Assembly: GCA_001632435.1 (NCBI GenBank)
Contig: KV423935.1
Location: forward strand, 62,001-126,000
Origin: Calocera cornea HHB12733
Lineage: Eukaryota; Basidiomycota; Dacrymycetes; Dacrymycetales; Dacrymycetaceae
Direction: 5' to 3'
Length of the DNA: 64,000 nt
Shown piece after piece: positions 22,177 through 31,509 of the stretch. The notes under the pieces are model-generated. The model ran no database searches. It saw nothing but the letters and a program-made list of their open reading frames with translations, and was not told the DNA's origin. The position numbers were made by a program, and so were the translations under genes. Every line of letters starts with the position of its first letter. Position 1 is the first letter of the stretch.

Positions 22177-23133
22177 ATGACACAGTCACAGTCGCTGCTA
22201 GAAGAAGAGGTGCAGAAGGACGATAGCAAACCTCGCGCAGTAGTTGAGGTACTCTACCTCACAGGAAGCGACGTCCCGGTCCCTTCCATCCAGGCTCTGC
22301 AACACCAGGCAACAGATCTGCTATCCGAAGACGGATGGATATCTGCCAGCCTGTCGAAGACACCGAAACTTCGCTGTGCCGGAAAGAGCTTCATCTATAC
22401 AATCCCCGCTCCCGTCTACTCAGTTGGCAAACGCAAGCCACGCGCTGCGATTCCTGAATGGGACGACCTTTCCGAGCTTCCTACGCCGAACCCGCCGGTA
22501 TTCGAGTCGTCGGACTTCCTCTCTACTCTCTATCTGCTGCCGAACATGTGGACCCTCATACCCACCCCGCACCTACTCACGTCGCCGCATCATATTCCGC
22601 AACTACCTCCAGCCTGTCCGATCGAGTTCGATATCGGCATCAAGATATCACCCTATGCTAGATCCACCGTCTATATCCCCATCTTTGGCAGCCCGCTTCA
22701 CGCTCGTGCGTCGTCGGCGATGATCACCCAGAAATGGCCGCCGCCGAAACGCGTCGAACTTCTGGCCCACTCAAGATGGGACGAGGAGATCATTATCTGG
22801 ACTGCTCGGAGCATACAGAGACTCTGGCATTTTCTCATCAAGATTCAGGAGAAGGGAAACTGCGGGCCGATTGGTCTCTCCTATCAGCCATCCCACCTTG
22901 CTACGCGTGAGCCCCCCGTCTCGTCCGAACAGCGGAACAAGCGGGCAAAGTTGGCAATTTCGGGAAAACCAGACTGCGCATATATCAAAGTATATTGTCC
23001 GAGCCTGCTGAGGCAGTATCTCCTGCATGCGCTAAGGAACTTTCCGGCAAGCAAGGACGAAGATCGACGAAAACCACTGCTGCATGCAAGATTCGCAAGT
23101 GTCGAAGACAACGGAACCGTCAGCATCGGCTGA
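22177..23133 (+). CDS. Intron-less protein of unknown function (318 aa)
   Basis: A single uninterrupted frame of 318 residues, MTQSQSLLEEEVQKDD to ASVEDNGTVSIG, in a region where almost all genes are intron-rich. It has no signal peptide, membrane helix or low-complexity tract and has a varied, protein-like composition (VVEVLYLTGSDVPVPS, FIYTIPAPVYSVGKRKPR, FDIGIKISPYARSTVYIPIF, RWDEEIIIWTARSIQRLW). I do not recognise a family. The start follows an upstream ATG in another frame (22158). Coding status rests on length and composition, and on the absence of a longer frame on the other strand. Confidence 0.6.
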   Translation: MTQSQSLLEEEVQKDDSKPRAVVEVLYLTGSDVPVPSIQALQHQATDLLSEDGWISASLSKTPKLRCAGKSFIYTIPAPVYSVGKRKPRAAIPEWDDLSELPTPNPPVFESSDFLSTLYLLPNMWTLIPTPHLLTSPHHIPQLPPACPIEFDIGIKISPYARSTVYIPIFGSPLHARASSAMITQKWPPPKRVELLAHSRWDEEIIIWTARSIQRLWHFLIKIQEKGNCGPIGLSYQPSHLATREPPVSSEQRNKRAKLAISGKPDCAYIKVYCPSLLRQYLLHALRNFPASKDEDRRKPLLHARFASVEDNGTVSIG

Positions 23134-23340
23134 ACGGACCGGCAATCTCATCAACATCGAAGAGCGTCAGTGCACAGAAACAACGTCGATAATGGTGAGC
23201 TTTTTAATCATATTTGGTAAGACGACTGCAACAGGGTGCAATTGATTACTAACGTCCATCAGCTTCAGGACACGAAGCCGTCGCATGGTTGACGGGAGAA
23301 GAGTTCGAGCGACGAGTCTGCATGATACAACCATGCTGCC

Positions 23341-24354
23341 TCAATAGGTATCGGTCACGGTTGCGTTGTGATACGAGACGCTCGTAAACCAAGTGTTCAC
23401 GAAGATGCCGTAGCTGACGACCCGGAACTATCGTTAGGTGAGCATCAATATCTCGCACACTGAGTCTTGTGCTTACTCGTACGCCTCCATAGAAGCCCCA
23501 GTGCAGAGGCGAGAAGTAGGCGGAACCAGGCGTCTCGAATGGCGCAGACAGGTGGTGGATTACCTAGGATCCGGGTTAGCGCCGTTTACCGGGAGGGCAA
23601 GACGACTTGCAGTGGTCCAAGAATTCTCCTCATCGATCGGAGATGTATTTTGCTGGACGTCGATATTAACAGCCCTCGGGACGAACTGCTCCGCTTGCTG
23701 TGCCTGGTAACTGACAAGGACCGAATCGCGATGCAAGCCGATGGTCGAACCTTCCGCCGGGGAGAGCCATGTTCCGAAGTCCTCCTCCTGAGCCGGCGCC
23801 GGCATAGCATTGCAGCTAACGATGCTGAAGTACGGCGCGGCGCTCTGGAAGCCCACCAGGGGCGCTGCCGTTCCAGTCTGGTATTCGTACACGACCAGCT
23901 GTAGGCTGTTCCCGCAGAATTCGCCCGAAGCGAAGTTGAATTCGGCTGTGATCTGACCAGAGACGATCGCATCCTCTTCTTCATCGTCGGTACTGAGGGC
24001 GAGGGCGAGCTGGATGAAAACTCAGCCCCAACGAGAAGATGCGAGCGAAGCAGGATTACAAGGGTGGTCACGTCTGTGTCCTGGTCCCAGATGTACAAGT
24101 CGATGTATTGCGTCGCATACCCGGGGTTGGTGGACTCAGTCACTGGCCGATAAACGAAATACAGAATGTCACTAAGGAGGCCTGAGGTTAAACATGATCG
24201 TCATTCGGCAGCTGACCTACTCCACTTGGTTGATGACAGTCCCTCCGGCCGGACTGATCACTTGCCCACTGGGCCCGGCACGGGGAGTGATCTGGGGCGG
24301 GGCAGCAAACGACAGCGAAAGGGCGGCAAGGACTGTGAAGAGCGAAGAGAGCAT
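23341..24354 (-). CDS. Secreted protein of unrecognised family, copy A
   Basis: Five exons. The signal peptide is MLSSLFTVLAALSLSFA, then GPSGQVISPAGGTVINQ, DILYFVYRPVTESTNPGYA with IDLYIWDQDTD, ITAEFNFASGEFCGNSLQLV, LVGFQSAAPYFSIVSC, a segment VIHHLSAPFETPG with LHWGFYG, and a C-terminal FRVVSYGIFVNTWFTSVSY. Two cysteines (EFCGN, IVSCN) could form a disulfide. Aromatic and beta-prone strands alternate through the chain, which suggests an extracellular beta-sandwich (inference). A closely related copy lies just upstream on the same strand (24874-25931) with the same intron positions. Intron 3 (23564-23610) has a GC donor, GCAAGT, where copy B has GT. No known family was recognised. Confidence 0.75.
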
Positions 24355-24873
24355 GTTTGCGGACTGCACCTGAGCCACTTGCGGACCTGTGGACAAGTTC
24401 GTGCAGTGTTATATGCCCTCATGCGTCCGTGTTGAGCGGAGACAGGGAGCAATGTTCTGTCTTCTCTTCCAGGCGCCCATGCCGTCGTCAGCATTCTCGG
24501 GGCACGCGTTCATACCCCTGCGGTTCATAACTGCTAAATATGGGCAGGCAGCCTGAACGGGCGCGGCGTGGCACAGCCTTGCAGGTCATGAGGTAGAAGA
24601 ATCTGATTGTAATGAGGTCACCATGCTGCAATATTGACGGCACAGGATCGGAACTCAACTACAGGCTGCAAGCCTGCTGGATGCATGGTCCTATCGCGAC
24701 ATACATATCTGGTCTCATCTCGCCTCACAGGCTCTCGGGGCGTGCACTTCATTGTGTTGTGCCTTGTCAAATATCTGTCGACACGCTCACCGTATCAGCG
24801 ACATACGTCCGCAGCGATGCAGGCCCTCCTCGACACGATGTGGATGCCCTCCCCGGCCCCGCCCCACAACACC
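24355..24873. other. Intergenic between secreted copies A and B
   Basis: 519 bases with the promoter of copy A and the 3' flank of copy B. No gene or clear element seen. Confidence 0.5.
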
Positions 24874-25931
24874 TCAGTCCTCGTCAACCACAGTCGCGTT
24901 GCGGTAGAAGACAGCTTTGAACCAAACGTCGACGAACACACCATAGGAGATTACCCGGAACTGATCGCTGGTCAGTGCGTTGGAGTCGCGTGGACGAGTA
25001 CTACCACACTTACTCGCACGTCGCCTAGGTAGCCCCAGTGCACAGGGTTAAAGTTGGCTGTCCCAGGTTGAAAGCTCGGCGAGGAAAAATGATGGATGAC
25101 CTGTCAAGTCAATCCCAATTGATGCTCCACGAGTAACTTAGGTGAAATAGCGTACTGTTGTCCAAGAATGCTCGTCCTGGATCGCGGCAGCACTCGGTTG
25201 GATGTCGACATCGATCGAATATGGGATGAAGTCGACCTGTTGCTCTGCCTCGTAGGCGATAAGAGCCGAGTCCCCATCCAAGCCGAGGACGGCACCCTCA
25301 GGAGGGTAAAGGAGCGACCCGGTGTTGGGTGCCTCGTTTGCCCGGGCTTGGATGGTATAGCAGTCGACAATGCTGAAAGAAGGCGCGGCGCTCTGGAACC
25401 CATCGGCCGGCGCTCGGGCGCCGGTCTGGTACGGTACTCCCACACGACCAGCTGGAGGTGGTTGCCGCAGAACCCGCCCGCGGCGAAGCTCAAGTCGGCC
25501 GTGATCTGACCCGAGCCGAGGGCACCTTCGTACTGCCCACTGGAGCTCAGGGCCGTCGCGATCTGCGCGGAGTGGAGCAGGCTCAGCTCGGGAGGGAACG
25601 GGGAGCGGGGAGCGGGGAGCGCGTGCCGCACCGGAGTGGTCACATCCGTCCTGGTCCCAGATGAAGAGGTTGACATACGCGGTCGCGTACCCAGGGTTGG
25701 TCGACTCGGTGACGGGCTGGTAGACGAAACGGAGCACGTCGCTGGATGGCGTCAGCTACGATGGTAGATACGCACTCCACTCTGAGTCTGTGCGTACTCT
25801 TGCTGGCCGAGGACCCGCCCTCCCTCGGGACTGAGCACTTGGCCGCTAGGCCCCGCTCGCGCGAGCGCCAAGGCAGCTGCTGAGGAAATATCGAGTGCTG
25901 CGAGCGCGGTACGAAGGAGCAGGGCGAACAT
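24874..25931 (-). CDS. Secreted protein of unrecognised family, copy B (internal frame change)
   Basis: The signal peptide is MFALLLRTALAALDISSAAALA, followed by GPSGQVLSPEGG, DVLRFVYQPVTESTNPGYA, LFIWDQD, GFQSAAPSFSIVDC, HFSSPSFQPG with VHWGYLGDVR, and FRVISYGVFVDVWFKAVFY; each matches copy A in order. The stretch between WDQD and GFQS is out of frame with copy A. The homologous frame (GQITADLSFAAGGFCGN) is still readable at the DNA level, but the phase changes at the intron-2 donor and is restored by a 5-base tandem duplication (GGTAC GGTAC, 25428-25437). The shifted frame contains no stop, so the gene can still make a full-length product with about 50 novel residues and without the first conserved cysteine. 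It is either a diverged paralog or an early pseudogene. Confidence 0.65.
25428..25437. repeat. 5-bp tandem duplication inside secreted copy B
   Basis: GGTACGGTAC on the plus strand. Copy A has only one unit at the corresponding place (GAATACCAGACT versus GAGTACCGTACCAGACC on the coding strand). The extra five bases change the frame back to that of copy A. Confidence 0.75.
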
Positions 25932-26921
25932 GTTCTCAACCGCTGACCAGAGACACTTGCGTGCACTGGACATCTATGTGTGCCAAGCGGGCCGTTCGGG
26001 GCGGACGCGAAGATGGGGGTGAGGCGGTCCAAGTTCCCCTATTGCTGGTACGTTCTGGACGACCCTCTGCCCCGGCACAGACTGTCCGTTCCTGAATTGG
26101 GGGCATGGCTACCGTTTGGGGCTCGATACAGTAGCATCGATCGGGACGGGTAACACTGTTTGCGAGAAGAAGAAAGGGCGTGAGGAAACAGGTCGGAGCG
26201 GGCTGGGTCGCCGGTCCACATCCCCATCCTGTAGGGCTCATACGTCGCCGACAGGTCGGCAGGAACCTCGTGCGCCGAAAAGGGCGTAGGAGCCCGCGCT
26301 CGAGCAGACGCTCGAGCGTTCACAATATATACATGCGAAGACGGGGGACGGCGCCCGCCTCCGTGTCGGGGGCATGACGTGACATACCGTACGACGGGGA
26401 GCGCAGGGGTGAGCTGGCGCGGTGTTCTGCTAGCCTGCGAAGAATGCGAATGTGGATGAGGAGGAGGAGGAGAATACAGTGCAGTGTGGTATGGGGCCGA
26501 GGGTGCGGTGTTGAAACGTTTGTGGGTGGCGGAAGGCAACGAGAGTGAAGTTGGAAGGTGGGGGACTGCTGCTGTGGCAATGCATGCGTGCATGCATTGC
26601 GATGCTGGCCGTTGGTGGGCGCTCGTTGCTCGTGAGGATGTGGGTGGTGTGGGCGGGGGAGGCACGTGCACTGTGGGCGGGACCCTGTTGCGGTGGGGGG
26701 TCGCACGACCACGGGGCGGGCGGGATCTTATTGGGCAGGAGGGGGACGAACGTGCGAGGTCAAGCGGGGCACACGAGCACACGAGCACACGAGCAGCAGT
26801 CCACTTGCCCGATGCGCCTGCACTGACTCTGGGTGGATGGATGGGCGGGGCTCTTGCCTGAGCCTGAGCGCACGACCGCCGGTCACTATATCACCCGCCC
26901 CGGCCTGCGACTCGCCTCCCC
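25932..26921. other. Divergent upstream region of secreted copy B and the bHLH gene
   Basis: About 990 bases. It contains short repeats: GCACACGA units at about 26768-26790 and a GGAGGAGGAGGAG tract near 26459. A 249-residue minus-strand frame here is Pro/Ser/His-rich and looks like GC-driven openness rather than a gene. No TATA box was identified. Confidence 0.45.
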
Positions 26922-28790
26922 ATGGCCGCACCCACCCGGCACCTCCTCCCACTCCCACTCCCACTCACACCAGGCGGCATGGACCTCCCGCCCATCCGCC
27001 CCCTCGGACAGAGGTACGACGGCTCCCCCATGCCCTCCTTCACAAATGTCGCCCACGGCCACGGCCACGCGCATGGGCATCCGCACGGCAGCCTGTTCTC
27101 GCTGGCTTCCCAGCCCCAGCCCCAGCCCCAGCACCAGCAGCCCCAACCGCAACCGCAACCCCAAGTCTTCCGCCCCAGCGCTCAGGCGCCCGTCCAGCCG
27201 AGTCCGACACCAAAGCCCGCGCCGCCCAAGAAACGCGCGCGCAAGCTCCCGCCGCCCCCGCCCGCTTCCGCGCCCCTGCCTGTGCCTGTGCCTGCCCTCA
27301 GCGTGCTCCCGCAGAGCACCACCGCGCGCCCCCCGTCCGCTGCCGGCAACAGCGCCAGCGCCGCCGCGCCCCCCCCGCCCCCGCCGCCTGCAAAGCGCGG
27401 GCGCAAGCCGACGCACACCTCGCGCGCGGCGCGCGACACGGCGCGCAAGGTGAACCACTCGCGGATCGAGAAGCGGCGGCGGGAGCGGATCAACGACGCC
27501 CTGTCCGCTTTGCGCCGGCTTGTCCCGCGCGAGGAGGAGCTGGTCCGCATGCAGCGCGGCGACGACCCGCCCTTCCGCTCTGACCAGGCCGCGGACCGTG
27601 CCGACGCGGCGGCTGCTGCGGCTGCCGCGGGCAAGGGCAAGGGCAAGGGCAAGGAGTTCAAGCTCGAGGTGCTCGATCGGACCGTCGCGTACGTCCGCTT
27701 CCTCATACAGAGGCTCAAGGAGAGCGAGCGCGCTGTCCGGGGGGCCGTCGCCGCCGGGGCGGTGGCGCCGCTGAGTACGCTCAAGAGGAAGAGGGAGGAT
27801 AGTGATGAGGATGAGGAGGGGCGGGAGAGCGAGGTGGGTACTGAGGGGGAGGACGAGGATGAGGACGAGGATGAGGACGAGGACGACGAGGACGACGACG
27901 AAGGGTCAGAGGGGGAGGACGAGGACGAGCGCCAGCGGTCCGGGAACGCGAACGGCTACTCGCGCTCGCACGCCGCCTCGACATCGTCACCGCCCTACCC
28001 GCTCCTCCCCACGCCCACTATCCCCGCCTGGCACCCCCGCCCCCGCCCCGGTCCCGGTCCGGCGCCGGCGTACGAGAAACCGCACGTGCGGACGAGCGAG
28101 GCGCGCGCACACCCCGCGGGCTCGCCGGCGCCGCTCCTCCCCTCCCCGCCCGCGAGCGGCAGGCAGCGCGCGACCATCTCGCCCACTAGTCAGCCGCCGG
28201 TGCTCAGGCTGCCCGAGCCCAGCCTGGCCCTGCCGCACAGGGCGCTGGAGGCGTCGGGCCACTCTGGCTCGGGGCCCGCCCACTCCCACTCCCACTCCCA
28301 CTCCCACTCCCACTCCCACTCCCACTCCCACTCCGCGGCTCATCCGGCCCAGAACTGCCCCCCCCGCCAGGCCGAGCGTCCTCAGCCGCGCTCGCAGCCC
28401 TCGCACACCCGCCTGCAGCGCGAGGCGGATGCACGCGAGGAACGCGAGGAACGCGAGGGGGAAGAAGAAGCCCAAGCGGCCGCCTCCGTCCTCCTGCAGC
28501 TCAAGGACCCCTCGCCCCGCGCTGGGCCGGTCGACACGAGCGGGAGCGCGCTCTGGCGCGTGCCCTCGCTCTCCCCTAGGGCCGGGCCGGCCGATGCGGA
28601 GGCGGATGCGGACGGGTATGCGACGGGGACGGGGCCGAAGGGTGACCCGCTGGAGGGGCGGAGGCTGCCCGCGCTGCCTGCTCTCCAGGGAGAGGGGCGG
28701 CCGGCGGGCAGGGAGAGGGAGAGGGGCGCCGATGGCGGCGTGGCCATGACGCCTATGAGTGTGTTGGGCATGGAGAGGCGGGGCTGGTGA
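26922..28790 (+). CDS. bHLH transcription factor with acidic and His-Ser repeat regions
   Basis: One intron-less frame of 622 residues. The N-terminus is rich in Pro, Gln and His (PQPQPQHQQPQPQ). The basic region and helix 1 read KVNHSRIEKRRRERINDALS at residues ~183-202, with the DNA-contacting H..(I)E+RRR pattern of E-box binders. Helix 2 (KLEVLDRTVAYVRFLIQRLK) comes only after a loop of about 45 residues made of charged and Ala/Gly/Lys repeats. A bipartite acidic tract (residues ~290-340), Pro-rich stretches, nine HS dipeptides (28281-28334) and a Glu-rich segment follow. The product is expected to be nuclear. The ATG at 26922 is used; MDLPPIRP 57 bases later is an alternative start. Target genes unknown. 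Confidence 0.85.
   Translation: MAAPTRHLLPLPLPLTPGGMDLPPIRPLGQRYDGSPMPSFTNVAHGHGHAHGHPHGSLFSLASQPQPQPQHQQPQPQPQPQVFRPSAQAPVQPSPTPKPAPPKKRARKLPPPPPASAPLPVPVPALSVLPQSTTARPPSAAGNSASAAAPPPPPPPAKRGRKPTHTSRAARDTARKVNHSRIEKRRRERINDALSALRRLVPREEELVRMQRGDDPPFRSDQAADRADAAAAAAAAGKGKGKGKEFKLEVLDRTVAYVRFLIQRLKESERAVRGAVAAGAVAPLSTLKRKREDSDEDEEGRESEVGTEGEDEDEDEDEDEDDEDDDEGSEGEDEDERQRSGNANGYSRSHAASTSSPPYPLLPTPTIPAWHPRPRPGPGPAPAYEKPHVRTSEARAHPAGSPAPLLPSPPASGRQRATISPTSQPPVLRLPEPSLALPHRALEASGHSGSGPAHSHSHSHSHSHSHSHSHSAAHPAQNCPPRQAERPQPRSQPSHTRLQREADAREEREEREGEEEAQAAASVLLQLKDPSPRAGPVDTSGSALWRVPSLSPRAGPADAEADADGYATGTGPKGDPLEGRRLPALPALQGEGRPAGRERERGADGGVAMTPMSVLGMERRGW
27846..27900. repeat. GAGGAC-type acidic codon repeat within the bHLH gene
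   Basis: Imperfect GAGGACGAGGATGAGGAC repetition that encodes the (ED)n acidic tract. Confidence 0.8.
28281..28334. repeat. (CACTCC)9 minisatellite encoding (His-Ser)9
   Basis: Nine perfect 6-base units in frame inside the bHLH gene. The unit length is a multiple of three, so copy-number change keeps the frame. Confidence 0.9.
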
Positions 28791-29825
28791 GCGCCTGCCT
28801 GCGTTCCTTGGCAGACCGGTTGCTGTCGCCGGCGCCCTCGCCTCTCGCACGACGGGCCATCCATCCATCCCTTTCCCCTTCCCTTTCCCTTGAGGATACC
28901 GATGGGGCGATAGAACCCCTCGCCACCCGCGGTCGCTCAGCCCAGCCTTCATGGGAAGGCGCCTGCACTGTTTGATATCCGGGTGCGGGTTGCCGGCCGT
29001 TGGACGTCAGCGACGAGGAGAGGAGAGCCGGGCGCCCTCCGCCCGCTCGCTGGCCCCTGCCCAAGTCGCTCGACATATAGACTCCATTCTCCCTCCCTCC
29101 CCTCCCCGCGCCCATCCTCCTGCCCCACCTTCCCAAACCCACCTTTTCTGCTCCCCTGTTGTTCCCACTGTATCACTGTACCAAAAATTGGCCTCCTCAG
29201 GTATGACGGGGCCTTCTGTAACGCCTGTTTTCGTTCTGTCTGGATTCTTTGGTAGGACACTTCGTTTGTTGGATAGGAATGAGGGGGGTGATGGTGAATA
29301 TACGCTTGTTCGCTTATCCGTGCTCCTCCACTTGGGGCAGTGAGACTTCCCTGTCCTGTATGTATAGTTACATACACCATTCAGTCCGTCGCTGCGGATG
29401 GGTCTCGTCCCTCGTCTGACAGGCGCACCGCCGCCAACACAACGCAAGCCAAATGCCCAACAGGCTTGAAGAGCGGGTTTCCTATTTTTTTTTCATTTAT
29501 GGGTCGCTCGCCAAGGCTAAATCCTCGGTTTGGCTTGCCGACGTCGTCGCGGATTCAGCTTCCGGGGGGTGCCCTGACCTGCGAGGGGATTGTGGCAAGA
29601 TAGAGGTTCACGGACGCCTCCTTACGCGTTGGAGAGCTTCAAGGCGGGTTATGAAGATATAGCGGAGATTGTTCCAGTTTCGTCGTCGCATGCGAATGTC
29701 ATTAATAGATGATCATGAACCACTAAACACATTGACTGCGCCGCTGCAAGCAACTAATGTATAGACATTTCCCAAGATAAATATCACCCTACAGCATTAC
29801 AACCCGCAGCCGCAGCCGCAGCCGC
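28791..29825. other. Intergenic between convergent bHLH and sugar porter genes
   Basis: About 1 kb of 3' flanks. It has a CATCCATCCATCCC run at about 28858 and a (CCCTTTCC)-type pyrimidine repeat at 28868-28889. No gene supported. Confidence 0.5.
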
Positions 29826-31509
29826 TCATGCACGCCCGCCCTGGATTGCATCCACCACCTCGCGGTGCTCGACCGACTCCTTGTCGTCGAGGGACGACCC
29901 GAGCTCGGCGTGCTTGGTCCGGTCGTGCTGGACGATGTGCGCCTCGTCGAGGCCGCGGTCGATGGCGGCCTGCTCCTCGGCTTGCTTCTGGAGCTCGGCG
30001 ACGGCCTCGGGACCGTCGAACATCAGTGCCGTCTCCTCGAGCGTGTGGCCCTTGGTCTCGGGAACGAAGAAGTAGACAAAGAGGCCGATGCAGACGATGA
30101 AGCAGTCGAAGACGATGTAGTACTTCCAGCCGATCGACGCGAATGCGATCGGGTTGACGTACTGGTTGAAGACCTGCATCGACGCCTGGGTGATGGCGAA
30201 GAGCGAGTGGCCCTTGGAACGCAGGGAGAAGGGGACGATCTCGGTGACGTATAGCAGGAGCACGGAGGCCCAGCCTATGGCATAGAAACCGGTGAAGAGG
30301 AAGATGAACAGCACGGTGAGCTTGCCGGCGACGACGGAGTGGGCTTGCACATATTGGGCAGAGCAGATGGTGACGCAGGTAAACATGAGAAGCATGCCTG
30401 AGATGGAGATGAGGAAGAGGCGACGACGGCCGAACCGGTCCGCATTGAAGCCGGCCGTGAAACCGCAGAAAAAGTTCCAGACGGAGAGACCGACGTTGAT
30501 TCCGAGCTGCGAAGGCTTGTCTGTGAGGCCAACCGTGTTCAGGACCTGGTTGAGGTAGTAGGACACCATGGAGTTGCCGGACCATTGACCGCAGACAGCG
30601 AGGGCCATCATGGTGAAGGAACGACGCCTCATGCCCTTGCTGTTGAACAGGTGGGTCCAACCGAATCGCTTCTGGGCGCGCTCTTGCACAATCGCGTTCT
30701 TGATTTCCTCAAACTCGTAGAGAACGAGTGGGTCGTGCTCGTCACCGTTCCCGTGATACTTGGCAAGAACGCGGAGAGCTTCCGTCTCCTTTCCCTTGCC
30801 CATGAGCCAACGGGGAGATTCAGGGCCGAACATGATCAAGGACCACTGGATAGAGGTGGGGATGACCTGGATGAGAAGCGGCAGACGCCAGGACCACTGG
30901 CCGGCCATGTAGTAGGTACCGAATGTCGTGGCGGCGGCAACGATCGAGCCGATGTTGACGATCGAGTTGTAGGAACCAGCGATGGGTGCACGGTGCGAAG
31001 GGAAGCAGAGCTCAATGACCATGAGCGGATCGGCATTGTTGTTGAATCCACCGCCGAATCCGAGGAGGGCACGTCCGCCAATGAACCAGTTGACGTTCTT
31101 GGCACCTGCCTGGAGCGCGGCGCCTGTAAGCATCATTGCTCCGCCCAGCATGACAGTCTTTCGGCGGCCGAAGTAGTCGTTCCAGAGCGGCGCAACCGGG
31201 ATAGAGCCGAGTGAGCCGATGTTCTGGATGGCACCGAGTAGGCCGAGAGTAGACCCGGTAGGGTGATTAAAGTAATTCTGCCATTCGGGCAGGATTTGCA
31301 GGCCGTTGACAAGGGCTCCATCGAACCCATTGGCAAAGTTACCCAGAAGGCTAACCCTTGATCAGAATCTCTCGGATTCGGGCGAGATAAAGCCGAACAT
31401 ACTAGAGCAAGATCCAGGCCTGTAGCTGCCAGATGTACCTGTTCTTGTACCATACAAACCCCTCAGGGATGTATTGACGATAGTGCGACGTGTTGCCTGC
31501 CTGAACCAT
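29826..31509 (-). CDS. MFS sugar porter (hexose/lactose permease-like)
   Basis: The protein of about 543 residues belongs to the sugar porter family, proton-coupled or facilitative carriers in the plasma membrane. The start is MVQAGNTSHYRQYIPEGFVWYKNRYIWQLQ. A short intron lies just after ILL (near 31345-31400). The first half has NGFDGALVNGLQILPEW, DYFGRRKTVMLGG (the loop 2-3 G-R-R/K motif), GGFNNNADPLMVIELCFPSHRA and the classic PESPRWLMGKG after TM6. The second half has DRFGRRRLFLIS, then VTEIVPFSLRSKGHSL and FVPETKGHTLEE after TM12. The YNSIVNIGSI and WRLPLLIQVIPTS blocks point to the lactose permease/STL-like subgroup. The cytosolic tail is acidic. Substrate not determined. Confidence 0.92.

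Noticed and set aside
26039..26788. 249-residue minus-strand frame upstream of the bHLH gene
   Set aside because: Pro/His/Ser-rich reading of GC-rich sequence; no domain; lies in a promoter region.
27987..28952. 321-residue frame antisense to the bHLH gene
   Set aside because: Mirror of repeat-rich coding sequence: G/R-rich with GVGVGVGV from the His-Ser repeat.
29797..30660. 287-residue frame overlapping the sugar porter on the same strand
   Set aside because: Out-of-frame shadow of the transporter, whose own frame has all MFS motifs.
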